Source: Luteimonas sp. (GTDB taxonomy: Bacteria; Pseudomonadota; Gammaproteobacteria; Xanthomonadales; Xanthomonadaceae). From it: a stretch of DNA of 64,000 nt. A program made the position numbers and the translations under genes. Under the pieces are notes generated by a model. The model was not told the origin of the DNA. It saw only the letters and a program-made list of their open reading frames with translations, and did not search any database. Positions 1-10,611 of this stretch are shown here, in pieces (within the stretch, counting starts at the first letter, position 1; every line of letters starts with the position of its first letter). The stretch lies in assembly GCA_024707405.1 (NCBI GenBank), contig JANPZU010000004.1, positions 1 through 64,000 on the forward strand, read 5' to 3'.

Positions 1-1493
1 ACGTTCTCGGCCATTTCACCGACCGAACGCACGCGACGGTTGCCGAGGTGGTCGATGTCGTCCACCACGCCACGACCATTGCGGATCTCGGTGAGCACCT
101 TGATCACGTCGAGGATGTCGGACATGCCGCCGAACTCCTCGCGATAACGCACGGACTCCTCGTCCTTGCGCTCGGCGAAGTACTTGGCGTCGTAGAGCAC
201 CGGGGAGCCGGTCACTTCGCGGCGGCCGATGCGGCGGTTGAACTTCATCCGGCCCACGCCCGACAGGTCGTAGCGCTCGAAGGCGAAGAACAGGTTGTGG
301 AACAGGTTCTGCGCGGCATCCTTGGTCGGCGGCTCGCCGGGACGCATCATGCGGTAGATCTCGACCAGCGCGTCGAGCTGCGTCTTGGTCGCGTCGATGC
401 GCAGGGTGTTGGAGATGTACGGGCCGCGGTCGAGGTCGTTGACCCAGATCGTGCCCACGGCCTGGATGCCGGCCTTGCGCAGCGCAGCCAGCGAATCATC
501 GGTGATCTCGTCGTTCGCTGTGGCGATCAGTTCGCCCGTCGTCGCATCGATCACGTCATGCGAAAGGATGCGGCCGACCAGGTACTCGTCCGGCACGGCC
601 AGCGCTTCGACGCCGGCGGCCTCGAGCTGCTTGACGTGGCGCGCGGTGATGCGCTTGCCGGCCTCGACGATGACCTTCTCGCCATCGGCCAGGTCGAAGT
701 TGAGCGTTTCACCACGCAAGCGCTCGGCGACCAGCTCCAACTGCACGCCCTCGCCTTCCGGCAGGATGTGGAAGGTGTTGATCTCGAAGAATTCGTTGAG
801 CATTTCTTCGTTGTTGTAGCCCAGCGCACGCAACAGCACCGACACCGGCAGCTTGCGGCGACGGTCGATGCGGGTGAACAGCGCGTCCTTCGGGTCGAAC
901 TCGAAGTCGAGCCAGGAGCCGCGGTAGGGGATCACGCGCGCCGAGAACAGCAGCTTGCCCGAGCTGTGGGTCTTGCCACGGTCGTGGTCGAAGAACACGC
1001 CCGGCGAACGGTGCAGCTGCGACACGATGACGCGCTCGGTGCCGTTCACGATGAAGGTGCCGTTGTCGGTCATGAGCGGGATTTCGCCCATGTAGACTTC
1101 CTGCTCCTTGACGTACTTGATCGCCTTGTTGGACGACTCGCGGTCGTAGATCACCAGGCGCACGGTCACGCGCAGCGGCGCGCCGTAGCTCATGCCGCGC
1201 TGGCGGCACTCACGCTCGTCGAACACCGGCTCGCCCAGCTTGTAGCCCACGTATTCCAGCGCCGCGTAGCCGTTGTAGCTCACGATCGGGAACACGGACT
1301 TGAGTGCGGCGTGCAGGCCCTTGTCGTCGCGCTTGGCGGGATCGGTGTTGGCCTGCAGGAACTCGCGGTAGGAATCGACCTGGATCGCGAGCAGGAACGG
1401 CACCTCGAGAATCGAACGGCGCTTGCCGAAGTTCTTGCGGATGCGCTTCTTTTCGGTGAACGAGTAATTCGTCTGGGGCTGGGACGTCGTCAT
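1..1493 (-). CDS. rpoB: DNA-directed RNA polymerase subunit beta (N-terminal part; truncated by window start)
   Basis: Minus-strand translation from ATG at 1493 reads [25 protein letters not shown]...; open to window edge; downstream of rplL. Confidence 0.97.
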   Translation of the reverse strand, partial: MTTSQPQTNYSFTEKKRIRKNFGKRRSILEVPFLLAIQVDSYREFLQANTDPAKRDDKGLHAALKSVFPIVSYNGYAALEYVGYKLGEPVFDERECRQRGMSYGAPLRVTVRLVIYDRESSNKAIKYVKEQEVYMGEIPLMTDNGTFIVNGTERVIVSQLHRSPGVFFDHDRGKTHSSGKLLFSARVIPYRGSWLDFEFDPKDALFTRIDRRRKLPVSVLLRALGYNNEEMLNEFFEINTFHILPEGEGVQLELVAERLRGETLNFDLADGEKVIVEAGKRITARHVKQLEAAGVEALAVPDEYLVGRILSHDVIDATTGELIATANDEITDDSLAALRKAGIQAVGTIWVNDLDRGPYISNTLRIDATKTQLDALVEIYRMMRPGEPPTKDAAQNLFHNLFFAFERYDLSGVGRMKFNRRIGRREVTGSPVLYDAKYFAERKDEESVRYREEFGGMSDILDVIKVLTEIRNGRGVVDDIDHLGNRRVRSVGEMAEN

Positions 1494-1725
1494 GGGGAGC
1501 TGATGCCTCGGTCTTGGATCGGCGCATGCGCCGATCCGGGAAAACGAAAAGTCGTCACTGGGCAGTTGCTGGTATTGCCGGCACCAGCACGCCCTCTCCC
1601 GCTACTACCCACTGACGACTACTGAACTGCTTGCCTTGCAGGGGAACTGCATTAACGACCGAAGGCCGGGGGCTTCCACCCCCAGCCTCGGCTGGCCACC
1701 TTCAACGCTGGCGGCGCAACAACGC

Positions 1726-2097
1726 TTACTTGACTTCGACCGTGGCGCCGGCCGCTTCGAGATCCTTCTTGAACTTCTCGGCTTCGTCCTTCGACACGCC
1801 TTCCTTCAGGACGCCACCGGCCTCGGTGAGATCCTTGGCTTCCTTCAGGCCCAGGCCGGTGATGGCGCGGACGGCCTTGATGACGTCGACCTTCTTGTCG
1901 CCGGCCGACTTCAGGCTGACGGTGAACTCGGTCTGCTCTTCGGCCGGGCCGGCAGCAGCGGCCGGGCCGGCAGCCACCGCGACCGGGGCGGCGGCGGAGA
2001 CACCGAACTTCTCTTCGATGGCCTTGACCAGCTCCACCACTTCCATCAGGGACTTCTCTGCGATCGCGTCGACGATCTGTTCGTTGGTAAGGGACAT
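1726..2097 (-). CDS. rplL: 50S ribosomal protein L7/L12
   Basis: 123 aa; hinge [16 protein letters not shown] and C-terminal [28 protein letters not shown]. Confidence 0.99.
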   Translation of the reverse strand: MSLTNEQIVDAIAEKSLMEVVELVKAIEEKFGVSAAAPVAVAAGPAAAAGPAEEQTEFTVSLKSAGDKKVDVIKAVRAITGLGLKEAKDLTEAGGVLKEGVSKDEAEKFKKDLEAAGATVEVK

Positions 2098-2157
2098 TTG
2101 TATTTACCTTTGGAAATTATCTGGGATTGGGTTCACACGAACCGGATGACGTCGAAC

Positions 2158-2694
2158 TCAGGCTTCGGCCGGGGCTTCGGCAACGGCTTCCGCCGGCGCT
2201 TCGCCACCACCCTGCTTGTCGGCCACGGCCTTGACGGCACGGGCGAACATCGCGGCCGGCTCGATCAGCACGCGGGCCAACATGGCCAGCGCCTGGTCGC
2301 GGGTCGGCAGTGCAGCCAGGACGTCCACGTGGCCGGCGGGGTACAACTCGCCTCCCACGGACACGACCTTCGGCTGCAGCTTTTCGTTGCCCTTGGCGAA
2401 TTCCTTGATCAGGCGACCGGCGGCGCCGGGCTCCTCCGTCGAAAACGCATACAGCAGGGGACCGACGAGCTTGTCCTTGACGCACTCGTACTCGGTACCC
2501 TCGACGGCGCGCGCGGCCAGCGTGTTCTTGACAACCTTCAAGTACACGCCGGATTCGCGGGCCTTCTTGCGCATGGCGGTCATTTGTTCGACCGTCGTGC
2601 CTGCGTATTCGGCGGCGACCAGGGAGTGGGCCTTTGCGGCAACGTCTGCCAGTTCGGCGACAACTTCTTGCTTCTGGGACAGATTGAGAGCCAT
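2158..2694 (-). CDS. rplJ: 50S ribosomal protein L10
   Basis: [47 protein letters not shown]; start placed at 2694 rather than the ORF-track 2865. Confidence 0.97.
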   Translation of the reverse strand: MALNLSQKQEVVAELADVAAKAHSLVAAEYAGTTVEQMTAMRKKARESGVYLKVVKNTLAARAVEGTEYECVKDKLVGPLLYAFSTEEPGAAGRLIKEFAKGNEKLQPKVVSVGGELYPAGHVDVLAALPTRDQALAMLARVLIEPAAMFARAVKAVADKQGGGEAPAEAVAEAPAEA

Positions 2695-2699
2695 ACACT

Positions 2700-3019
2700 C
2701 CTCACTAATTGACTCCGCTCGCGACTCCTGCCGCTTGCGGTCCTGGACGGCATCCTTCCGTGGAAGCCGGGGACGCGAAGGCCCCGGGTTGGTGGCCTGT
2801 CCGGCTGTGGTGGCCTTGCGACCACACCAGAAAACTCCAGAAGGCGGCACCATCTGCGCAGGCACATCCCTTTCGGGGTGGATTAAGCGATCCCGCTAGC
2901 CACGACGGCGATTCCCTGCCAGCACGAGCTTCCCTGCCCGTCGTCGTAGCGCGCTGACCGCACCTGCGGTCTTTGACGGCTGTCGCCTTGCGACCTTTCG
3001 GTCTCGGGCGACTGCCCTC
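2700..3019 (-). promoter_or_regulatory. Structured rplA-rplJ intergenic leader (candidate L10 autoregulatory leader)
   Basis: About 360-nt spacer with nested hairpins, including GTCGCC-CGA-GACC-GAAA-GGTC-GCAA-GGCGAC (minus strand); position matches known L10 leaders. Confidence 0.5.
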
Positions 3020-3043
3020 AAAACCCCGCCCGCGAAGGCGGGG
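3020..3043 (-). terminator. Rho-independent terminator/attenuator after rplA
   Basis: Minus strand CCCCGCC-TTCGCG-GGCGGGG-TTTT just downstream of the rplA stop. Confidence 0.75.
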
Positions 3044-3061
3044 GTAAAAACGGTGATTCGA

Positions 3062-3760
3062 TTACTTGAGGCTCAACGTCGACTGGTCGACGGTGACGCC
3101 CGGGCCCATCGTCGAGCTGACCGAGATCTTCTGCAGGTACTGGCCCTTCGAGGTGGCCGGCTTGGCCTTCACGAGGTCGACCAGCAGCGCCTGCAGGTTT
3201 TCCTTCAACCGCTCGCTGTCGAAATCGGCCTTGCCGATCGTGCAATGGATGATGCCGGCCTTGTCGGTGCGGTAACGCACCTGGCCACCCTTGGCGTTCT
3301 TCACCGCTTCGCCCGGGTTGGGGGACACGGTGCCGACCTTCGGGTTGGGCATCAGGCCGCGCGGACCGAGCACGGTGCCGAGCTTGCCGACCACGCGCAT
3401 CGCGTCCGGCGTGGCGATGACCACGTCGTAGTTCAGCTCGCCGCCCTGCATGCGCTCGGCGAGGTCGTCCATGCCGACCGCATCGGCGCCAGCGGCCAGG
3501 GCTTCATCCGCCTTGGCACCGGCCGGGGCGAACACGGCCACGCGCACGGACTTGCCGGTGCCCTGCGGCAACACGGTCGAGCCACGCACCTGCTGGTCGG
3601 ACTTCTTGGCATCCACGCCGAGGCGGACGGCGACGTCCACGGCCTCGACGAACTTGGCCTTGCTGTTGTCCTTGACGATCTTCAGTGCTTCATCGATCGC
3701 GTAGGCCTTGCCCGGCTGCACGGCGGCCAGGCTGTTCTTCTGTCGCTTGTTCAGTGCCAT
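3062..3760 (-). CDS. rplA: 50S ribosomal protein L1
   Basis: [31 protein letters not shown]...; 232 aa. Confidence 0.99.
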   Translation of the reverse strand: MALNKRQKNSLAAVQPGKAYAIDEALKIVKDNSKAKFVEAVDVAVRLGVDAKKSDQQVRGSTVLPQGTGKSVRVAVFAPAGAKADEALAAGADAVGMDDLAERMQGGELNYDVVIATPDAMRVVGKLGTVLGPRGLMPNPKVGTVSPNPGEAVKNAKGGQVRYRTDKAGIIHCTIGKADFDSERLKENLQALLVDLVKAKPATSKGQYLQKISVSSTMGPGVTVDQSTLSLK

Positions 3761-3764
3761 GGTC

Positions 3765-4193
3765 TCAGCCCTCCACCGTCAGGCCCATCGAACGGGCGGA
3801 GCCCGCGATGGTGCGAACCGCTGCGTCTAGGTCGGCCGCGGTCAGGTCGGGTTCCTTCGCCTTGGCGATGTCCTCGAGCTGCTTGCGGGTGACCTTGCCC
3901 ACCTTCTCGGTGTTCGGGCGCTTGGAACCGGACGTGATGCCCACGGCCTTCTTCAGCAGGATCGTCGCGGGCGGCGTCTTGGTGATGAAGGTGAAGGTGC
4001 GATCCGAGTACGCGGTGATCACGGTCGGGATCGGGAGGCCCGGCTCCAGCTTCTGCGTCGCGGCGTTGAACGCCTTGCAGAACTCCATGATGTTGAGGCC
4101 GCGCTGGCCGAGCGCAGGGCCCACCGGCGGCGACGGATTCGCCTGCCCGGCCTTGACCTGCAGCTTGATGTAACCGACGACTTTCTTTGCCAT
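3765..4193 (-). CDS. rplK: 50S ribosomal protein L11
   Basis: [43 protein letters not shown]; 142 aa. Confidence 0.99.
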   Translation of the reverse strand: MAKKVVGYIKLQVKAGQANPSPPVGPALGQRGLNIMEFCKAFNAATQKLEPGLPIPTVITAYSDRTFTFITKTPPATILLKKAVGITSGSKRPNTEKVGKVTRKQLEDIAKAKEPDLTAADLDAAVRTIAGSARSMGLTVEG

Positions 4194-4361
4194 TTCGTAT
4201 CTCTCTCCGGGTGCAAGCGCCTGTTAAGGCTCCCCATCGGGCCGGGAACATGTCCATCAAGGGCTGCGCGCGTCCCGGCATCGCGCCCACCCCATCCACG
4301 CGAAAGGCCGCGCTTTCGGCGGCCAGTGCGGTTGCCCGGCTTCCCGGGCAGGGAGCCGGCT

Positions 4362-4390
4362 AGTATAGCGGTTTCCCGGGGCTGCGTCAG
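4362..4390 (-). promoter_or_regulatory. Candidate sigma70 promoter for rplKAJL
   Basis: Minus strand CTGACG (4385-4390), 17-nt spacer, TATACT (4362-4367), between nusG and rplK. Confidence 0.6.
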
Positions 4391-4401
4391 CCCCGGTTCG
4401 G

Positions 4402-4977
4402 TCAGGCCTTTTCGACCTGCCCGAACTCCAGCTCGACCGGGGTCGAGCGGCCGAAGATCAGCACCGCCACGCGCAGGCGGCTCTTCTCGTAGTTGACCTC
4501 TTCGACCACGCCGTTGAAGTCGTTGAATGGGCCATCGGTGACGCGCACCATCTGGCCCGGCTCGAACAGCACCTTCGGCTTGGGCTTCTCGACGCCTTCC
4601 TGGACGCGGTCAAGGATCACGGCCGCCTCGTCGTCACGGATCGGCAGGGGACGGTCGGCGGTACCGCCGATGAAACCCATCACCTTCGGCGTTTCCTTGA
4701 CCAGGTGCCAGCTCTCGCTGTCCATCCGCGGGATGCCCGCGTCGTCATGGGTCGTGATCTGCACCAGCACATAGCCGGGGAAGAACTTGCGTTCGGAACG
4801 GCGCTTCTGGCCAGAACGCATTTCGATCACTTCCTCGGTCGGCACCAGCACGTCGCCGAACTTGTCCTGCATCCCGGTACGGACGATGCGGTCACGCAAG
4901 GCCTGCGCCACCGACTTCTCGAAGCCGGAGTATGCATGCACCACGTACCAACGCTTGACGCCTTCCGTTTCCATCAA
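4402..4977 (-). CDS. nusG: Transcription termination/antitermination protein NusG
   Basis: [24 protein letters not shown]...FPGYVLVQI...[20 protein letters not shown]. Confidence 0.98.
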   Translation of the reverse strand: MMETEGVKRWYVVHAYSGFEKSVAQALRDRIVRTGMQDKFGDVLVPTEEVIEMRSGQKRRSERKFFPGYVLVQITTHDDAGIPRMDSESWHLVKETPKVMGFIGGTADRPLPIRDDEAAVILDRVQEGVEKPKPKVLFEPGQMVRVTDGPFNDFNGVVEEVNYEKSRLRVAVLIFGRSTPVELEFGQVEKA

Positions 4978-4993
4978 CCTGATAACTCCGTCG

Positions 4994-5371
4994 TTACCCC
5001 AGCAGGAGGCGAATCACCCAGCGGATGATCGTGTCGAATCCCATCAGGATCAGGGCGATGATGACCACGACGATCATCACCACCCAAGTCATGCGCGTGG
5101 CCTCCTGGCGCGTCGGCCAGACCACCTTGCGCAACTCGAACCGCGCTTCGGCCAGGAACTCGCGCGTCTGTGCGCCCTTCGGCGTCAGCATGAACACGCC
5201 GACGCCTGCCAGCACGCCAGCCACCACTGCGCCGATGCGCAGCGCCGCCGGCCACTGTCCGTCGAACCAGTAGAACGCCACCACGCCAGCCACGGCCAGC
5301 AAGACCGCCGCCGCGTACTTGAGGATGTCGCCGGTGGAGGCCGACCCGGGTTGTTCGACTCTGCTGTTCAA
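4994..5371 (-). CDS. secE: Preprotein translocase subunit SecE
   Basis: 125 aa with [36 protein letters not shown]; synteny with nusG. Confidence 0.97.
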   Translation of the reverse strand: MNSRVEQPGSASTGDILKYAAAVLLAVAGVVAFYWFDGQWPAALRIGAVVAGVLAGVGVFMLTPKGAQTREFLAEARFELRKVVWPTRQEATRMTWVVMIVVVIIALILMGFDTIIRWVIRLLLG

Positions 5372-5407
5372 GTGACCTGCTCTTCGTTCCGTTCAATCGC
5401 TGCCGGT

Positions 5408-5483
<76 letters not shown>

Positions 5484-5505
5484 ATCCGGTACTTGCGCTG
5501 CTTCC

Positions 5506-5538
5506 GAAAAAGGCAACGGCGGCTTGCGCCGCCTGCCT
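5506..5538 (-). terminator. Rho-independent terminator downstream of tuf
   Basis: Minus strand AGGCA/GGCGGC-GCAA-GCCGCC/TGCCT stem followed by TTTTT. Confidence 0.75.
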
Positions 5539-5570
5539 CACCCCACCCCTCCCCCGGCGACGGGAGAGGG
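5536..5570. repeat. GC-rich imperfect palindrome CCTCACCCCACCCCTCCCCCGGCGACGGGAGAGGG
   Basis: CCCTC(T)CCC...GGGAGAGGG arms; resembles dispersed CTCACCCCAACCCCTCTCCC-type repeats common in gammaproteobacteria. Confidence 0.45.
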
Positions 5571-5584
5571 ACAAACCGCGGGGC

Positions 5585-6775
5585 TTACTTGATGATCTTT
5601 GCCACGACGCCGGCGCCGACCGTACGACCGCCTTCGCGGATCGCGAAGCGCAGGCCTTCGTCCATCGCCACCGGGTTGATCAGCTCCACCACCATCTTGA
5701 TGTTGTCGCCCGGCATCACCATCTCCACGCCTTCCGGCAGGGTCACGGCGCCCGTGATGTCCGTCGTGCGGAAGTAGAACTGCGGACGGTAGCCCTTGAA
5801 GAACGGCGTGTGGCGACCACCCTCGTCCTTCGACAGCACGTACACCTCGGCCTCGAAGCTCGTGTGCGGGGTGATGCTGCCCGGCTTGCACAGCACCTGG
5901 CCGCGCTCCACGTCGTCACGCTTGGTGCCGCGCAGCAGCAGACCGGCATTGTCGCCTGCCTGGCCCTGGTCGAGCAGCTTGCGGAACATTTCCACGCCCG
6001 TGACCGTGGTCTTCTGGGTCGGACGGATACCGACGATCTCGATTTCCTCGCCCACCTTGATCACGCCGCGCTCGATGCGACCGGTCACCACGGTGCCGCG
6101 ACCCGAGATCGAGAACACGTCTTCCACCGGCATCAGGAACGGCTTGTCGATGTCGCGCTCCGGCTCCGGGATCCAGCTGTCCAGCGCATCGACCAGCTTC
6201 AGGATCGCAGGCACGCCGATCTCCGACTGGTCGCCTTCCAGCGCCAGACGGGCCGAGCCCGAGATGATCGGGGTGTCGTCGCCCGGGAACTCGTACTTGG
6301 ACAGAAGCTCGCGCACTTCCATCTCCACCAGCTCCAGCAGCTCGGCGTCGTCCACCATGTCCGCCTTGTTCAGGAAGACCACGATGTACGGCACGCCGAC
6401 CTGGCGCGACAGCAGGATGTGCTCGCGCGTCTGCGGCATCGGGCCGTCCGCGGCCGAGCACACCAGGATCGCGCCGTCCATCTGTGCCGCACCCGTGATC
6501 ATGTTCTTCACGTAGTCGGCGTGGCCCGGGCAATCGACGTGCGCGTAGTGGCGCGTCGGGCTTTCGTACTCGACGTGTGCGGTCGAGATCGTGATGCCGC
6601 GCGCCTTCTCTTCCGGCGCCGCGTCGATCGCGTCGTACGCCTTGAACTCGCCACCGAAGCGTTCCGCACCGATCTTCGTCAGCGCCGCCGTCAGCGTCGT
6701 CTTGCCGTGGTCCACGTGGCCAATCGTGCCCACGTTCACGTGGGGCTTGGTGCGCTCGAACTTACCCTTTGCCAT
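5585..6775 (-). CDS. tuf: Elongation factor Tu
   Basis: [35 protein letters not shown]...; 396 aa. Confidence 0.99.
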   Translation of the reverse strand: MAKGKFERTKPHVNVGTIGHVDHGKTTLTAALTKIGAERFGGEFKAYDAIDAAPEEKARGITISTAHVEYESPTRHYAHVDCPGHADYVKNMITGAAQMDGAILVCSAADGPMPQTREHILLSRQVGVPYIVVFLNKADMVDDAELLELVEMEVRELLSKYEFPGDDTPIISGSARLALEGDQSEIGVPAILKLVDALDSWIPEPERDIDKPFLMPVEDVFSISGRGTVVTGRIERGVIKVGEEIEIVGIRPTQKTTVTGVEMFRKLLDQGQAGDNAGLLLRGTKRDDVERGQVLCKPGSITPHTSFEAEVYVLSKDEGGRHTPFFKGYRPQFYFRTTDITGAVTLPEGVEMVMPGDNIKMVVELINPVAMDEGLRFAIREGGRTVGAGVVAKIIK

Positions 6776-6841
6776 GGCTGTTTGTCTCGGATCGGTTGGA
6801 ATGTCTGGAGTTGCTTCGGATGCCGCTGGCGCGGCGCATGG

Positions 6842-6917
6842 TGGTGCTCACGAATGGAATCGAACCATCGACCTCCTCCTTACCAAGGAGGTGCTCTACC
6901 GACTGAGCTACGTGAGC
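6842..6917 (-). tRNA. tRNA-Thr (anticodon GGT), CCA encoded
   Basis: GCTCACGTAGCTCAGTCGGTAGAGCACCTCCTTGGTAAGGAGGAGGTCGATGGTTCGATTCCATTCGTGAGCACCA. Confidence 0.96.
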
Positions 6918-6952
6918 AACGATTTGTGGTGCGTAACGCGGGATTGCAATGG

Positions 6953-7026
6953 TGGAGCGGGAGACGGGAATCGAACCCGCGCTAGTAGCTTGGAAGGCTA
7001 CAGTTCTACCATTGAACTACTCCCGC
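6953..7026 (-). tRNA. tRNA-Gly (anticodon TCC), CCA encoded
   Basis: GCGGGAGTAGTTCAATGGTAGAACTGTAGCCTTCCAAGCTACTAGCGCGGGTTCGATTCCCGTCTCCCGCTCCA. Confidence 0.96.
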
Positions 7027-7047
7027 GCCGTGCGGAACTGTCTCGAC

Positions 7048-7133
7048 TGGTGGAGGGAGGTGGATTCGAACCACCGAAGGCGTAAGCCAGCAGATTTACA
7101 GTCTGCCCCCGTTGGCCGCTTGGGTATCCCTCC
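7048..7133 (-). tRNA. tRNA-Tyr (anticodon GTA), CCA encoded, long variable arm
   Basis: GGAGGGATACCCAAGCGGCCAACGGGGGCAGACTGTAAATCTGCTGGCTTACGCCTTCGGTGGTTCGAATCCACCTCCCTCCACCA. Confidence 0.96.
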
Positions 7134-7188
7134 GATCGTCGCAAACCCGTGAAACAGCCCGTTATTTTGAAGGTCGCCCGGACGGCTG

Positions 7189-8055
7189 TCAACGCGAATC
7201 GTCTTGCCGCACGCCAACCGCCCCCCGCAGGACGGAAAGCTCCTGCCTGAGCAGCCGGATTTCGGCGCGCAATCCGTCCAGATCGCCCTGCCCGAATACC
7301 TCGTCACCCGCCCCATCACGCCCGGAAACCGCCTCCCCGCGATCGTGGAGCGCCTGCATGGTGTTGACGATGATGGCGATGAACAGGTTCAACATGGTGA
7401 ATGTGGCGATCAGCACGAACGGCACGAAGAACGCCCAGGCCCACGGATAGATTTCCATGACCGGGCGCACCATGCCGCTCGACCAGCCATCCAGGGTCAT
7501 CACCTGGAACAGGGTGTAGAACGCGCCGCCCAGGCTGCCGAACCATTGCGGGAAAGCCTCGCCGAACAGGCTGTTGGCGATCACCGCCGCCACGTAGAAC
7601 AGGATCAACATCAGCCCGGCGATCGCACCGATGCCCGGGATCGCCGCCAGCAGGGCCTCGACCACGAAGCGCAGCCGCGGCATGGCCGAGGCCAGCCGGA
7701 GCACGCGCAGGACGCGCAGCGCACGCAGCACCGCCAGTGGCCCGGACGCGGGCACCAGCGCGATGCCGACCACCAGCAGGTCGAAGACATTCCAGCCGCT
7801 GCGGAAGAAGCGCGGGCCGTGTCCCCACAGCTTCAGCCCCAGCTCGACCACGAAGATCGCGAGGCATGCAGCATCGGCGAGCGTCAGCCAGGATCCGATC
7901 GACGCCCGCAGCGCGGGCGAGGTATCCATACCGAGGATGACCGCGTTGAGCACGATCACCGCGATCACGAAACGCTGGACGGGCGGCGACTCGACGAATG
8001 CCGCCACGCGCGCCCTCATCCCCTGCGGCATCGCCTCCTGCATTCGCGACTGCAT
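7189..8055 (-). CDS. Voltage-gated ion channel, NaChBac/BacNav-like 6-TM family
   Basis: S4-like VLRALRVLRVLRLASAMPRLR, pore TLDGWSSG, C-terminal coiled coil LRAEIRLLRQELSVLRGA; start 8055 preceded by GGGGAGGGG. Confidence 0.88.
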   Translation of the reverse strand: MQSRMQEAMPQGMRARVAAFVESPPVQRFVIAVIVLNAVILGMDTSPALRASIGSWLTLADAACLAIFVVELGLKLWGHGPRFFRSGWNVFDLLVVGIALVPASGPLAVLRALRVLRVLRLASAMPRLRFVVEALLAAIPGIGAIAGLMLILFYVAAVIANSLFGEAFPQWFGSLGGAFYTLFQVMTLDGWSSGMVRPVMEIYPWAWAFFVPFVLIATFTMLNLFIAIIVNTMQALHDRGEAVSGRDGAGDEVFGQGDLDGLRAEIRLLRQELSVLRGAVGVRQDDSR

Positions 8056-8080
8056 GCCCCTCCCCTCCCCGGCGACCCGG

Positions 8081-9172
8081 TCAGACGTTGAAGCGGAAGT
8101 GCAGTACGTCGCCTTCCTGCACGCGGTATTCCTTGCCTTCCAGGCGCAGGCGGCCGGCCTCGCGGGCACCCGCCTCGCCGCGGTACTTGATGAAGTCCTC
8201 GTAACCGATGGTCTCGGCGCGGATGAAGCCCTTCTCGAAGTCGGTATGGATCACCGCGGCCGCCTGCGGCGCGGTTGCACCGGCCTTCACCGTCCACGCA
8301 CGGACTTCCTTCACGCCAGCGGTGAAATAGGTCTGCAGGCCAAGCAGCTTGTAGGCGGCACGGATCACGCGATTGAGACCGGGCTCGTCCAGGCCGTAGC
8401 TGGACAGCATCTCGTCCCGATCGGCATCGTCGAGCTGGCTCAGCTCTTCCTCGATGGCGGCCGAGACGGCCACCACTTCCGCACCTTCGCCCGCGGCGCG
8501 GGCGCGCACGGCATCGAGATGCGGATTGCCTTCGAAGCCGTCTTCGAGCACGTTGGCGATGTAGAGCACCGGCTTCATCGTCAGCAGGAAGAGCTCGCGC
8601 ATCAGCACGCGCTCCTCGTCGGTCAACGACACCGATCGCGCCGGCTTGCCGTCGTCGAGCGCGGCGCGCAGCTTCTGCAGCACCTCGATGCGCGCCTTGG
8701 CGTCCTTGTCGCCGCTCTTGGCCACGCGCTCGTAGCGCGAGATTGCCTTGTCCACCGAATCGAGGTCGGCCAACGCCAGCTCGGTGTCGATGGTCTCGAT
8801 ATCGGCGATCGGATCGACCTTGTTGGCGACGTGGATCACGTCGGGATGGTCGAAGCAGCGCACCACGTGCGTGATCGCATCCACTTCGCGGATGTGCGCG
8901 AGGAACTTGTTGCCCAGTCCTTCGCCGCTGGCCGCGCCCGCGACCAGTCCCGCGATGTCGACGAACTCGACTGCGGTCGGGATGACCTTCTCGGGCTTGA
9001 CGATCTCCGACAGCGCGCCGAGCCTCGGGTCGGGCACCGGCACCACGCCGACGTTCGGTTCGATGGTGCAGAACGGGAAATTGGCCGCGGCGATGCCCGC
9101 CTTGGTCAAAGCGTTGAAAAGCGTCGACTTGCCGACGTTCGGCAGGCCGACGATGCCGCACTGGATACCCAT
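8081..9172 (-). CDS. ychF: Redox-regulated ATPase YchF (Obg-like GTPase family)
   Basis: [44 protein letters not shown]; 363 aa. Confidence 0.98.
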   Translation of the reverse strand: MGIQCGIVGLPNVGKSTLFNALTKAGIAAANFPFCTIEPNVGVVPVPDPRLGALSEIVKPEKVIPTAVEFVDIAGLVAGAASGEGLGNKFLAHIREVDAITHVVRCFDHPDVIHVANKVDPIADIETIDTELALADLDSVDKAISRYERVAKSGDKDAKARIEVLQKLRAALDDGKPARSVSLTDEERVLMRELFLLTMKPVLYIANVLEDGFEGNPHLDAVRARAAGEGAEVVAVSAAIEEELSQLDDADRDEMLSSYGLDEPGLNRVIRAAYKLLGLQTYFTAGVKEVRAWTVKAGATAPQAAAVIHTDFEKGFIRAETIGYEDFIKYRGEAGAREAGRLRLEGKEYRVQEGDVLHFRFNV

Positions 9173-9242
9173 GGAATTCCCGCGGATCGTGATTCGTGGC
9201 TGGCGACTCGCAGGGCAACTGCCCGCAATCGCCAGCCACCAA

Positions 9243-9824
9243 TCACGGCTTGCCGGTATGCAGTCGCTTCATCGCTTCATTGAAATCACCGCCCACTGCC
9301 AGCGGCAACGCATCCATCGCATCGTCGATGGATCGACCGATCAGGATGTCGTCATCGTTGCTGGGCTTGCCGAGCACCCAGCCGGTCACGCGATCCTTGT
9401 GCCCGGGATGGCCGATGCCGATGCGCAAGCGATGGAACCTGCCGTGCCCCAGCAGTTTCATGGTGTCGCGCAAGCCATTCTGGCCACCGTGCCCGCCATC
9501 GAACTTCAACCGCGCCACGCCGGGCGGCAGGTCGAGTTCGTCATGCGCCAGCAGCGCCTGTTCCGGCTCGATCTTCCAGAACCGCAGCGCGGCCATGACC
9601 GACTTGCCGCTGAGGTTCATGAACGTCGCCGGCTTGAGCAGCCACAGCGTACGCCCGGCGACATCGACCTTCGCCACTTCGCCGAACAATTTCGATTCCA
9701 CGCTGAACCTGCCGCCCGCCCTGCCTGCAAGGGCGTCGACGAAACGGAATCCGGCATTGTGCCGATCCAACGCATGTTCGCGGCCCGGGTTGCCGAGACC
9801 GACGATGAGCCGCAATCCATCCAT
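9243..9824 (-). CDS. pth: Peptidyl-tRNA hydrolase
   Basis: [28 protein letters not shown]...[16 protein letters not shown]. Confidence 0.98.
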   Translation of the reverse strand: MDGLRLIVGLGNPGREHALDRHNAGFRFVDALAGRAGGRFSVESKLFGEVAKVDVAGRTLWLLKPATFMNLSGKSVMAALRFWKIEPEQALLAHDELDLPPGVARLKFDGGHGGQNGLRDTMKLLGHGRFHRLRIGIGHPGHKDRVTGWVLGKPSNDDDILIGRSIDDAMDALPLAVGGDFNEAMKRLHTGKP

Positions 9825-9837
9825 CGCAATGACGCGC

Positions 9838-9866
9838 GCATGCGGCCCCGATCCGGGGCCGCATGC
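9838..9866. other. Strong stem-loop between rplY and pth (13-bp arms, 3-nt loop)
   Basis: GCATGCGGCCCCG-ATC-CGGGGCCGCATGC; no poly-U tract, so not called a terminator. Confidence 0.6.
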
Positions 9867-9875
9867 AAACGCGGA

Positions 9876-10532
9876 TTACTTCTCGTCCTTGGAGACCTTG
9901 CTCGCCGGGACTTCGGCGCTGCCCTCGGCAGCTTCGTCCTCGGCGGCTTCCTCGCGACCGTGCTTGGCGATGACCACCGCCACGTCGTGCTCCTTGCCCA
10001 GCTTGAGCTCGGGGATCTCGACGCCGGCCGGCAGCTTGATGTCCGACAGGTGAACGATGTCGCCGACCGAGAGGTTCGACAGGTCGATCTCGATGTTCTC
10101 CGGCAGATCCTTCGGCAGGCACTCGACGACGACTTCGTTGAGCTCGTGGGTCACCACGACCTCGGCCGACTTGCCGGCCGGTGACTTGTCTTCGTTGAGG
10201 AAGTGCAGCGGCACCGCGGTGCGCAGCGTCTCGTTCTCGTTCACGCGCTGGAAGTCCAGGTGCATGATCAGCTGCTTGTACGGATGGCGCTGGATGTCGC
10301 GCAGCAACACCTTCTGGATGTCGCCTGCGAGGCTCAGGTCGAGGATCGACGAGTAGAACCACTCGTTCTGGCTGGCCAGCCAGACGGCTTCGTGGTCGAG
10401 CTGGATGCTGACCGGCTTGAGATCGCCACCGTAGACGATGGCCGGGATCTTGGCGGCATGACGAAGACGGCGGCTCGCACCCTTCCCTTCGTCCATGCGG
10501 CGTTCGACCTGGATTTCATGTGTCGTTGCCAT
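9876..10532 (-). CDS. rplY: 50S ribosomal protein L25/general stress protein Ctc
   Basis: [36 protein letters not shown]; start moved to 10532. Confidence 0.95.
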   Translation of the reverse strand: MATTHEIQVERRMDEGKGASRRLRHAAKIPAIVYGGDLKPVSIQLDHEAVWLASQNEWFYSSILDLSLAGDIQKVLLRDIQRHPYKQLIMHLDFQRVNENETLRTAVPLHFLNEDKSPAGKSAEVVVTHELNEVVVECLPKDLPENIEIDLSNLSVGDIVHLSDIKLPAGVEIPELKLGKEHDVAVVIAKHGREEAAEDEAAEGSAEVPASKVSKDEK

Positions 10533-10611
10533 GTTGCTTGTCTCTCTTTGCTTGCTATTGAGCCGCCTCGCGGCGGCGATGACACTCACCCGCGACCAGG
10601 TGAGTGGGGTG

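Noticed and set aside
48-1625. 525-aa plus-strand ORF
   Set aside because: Antisense shadow of rpoB.
4373-4394. GGGGCTG-CGT-CAGCCCC hairpin after nusG as a terminator
   Set aside because: No U-tract in either direction, and it overlaps the candidate rplK -35; treated as part of the promoter region.
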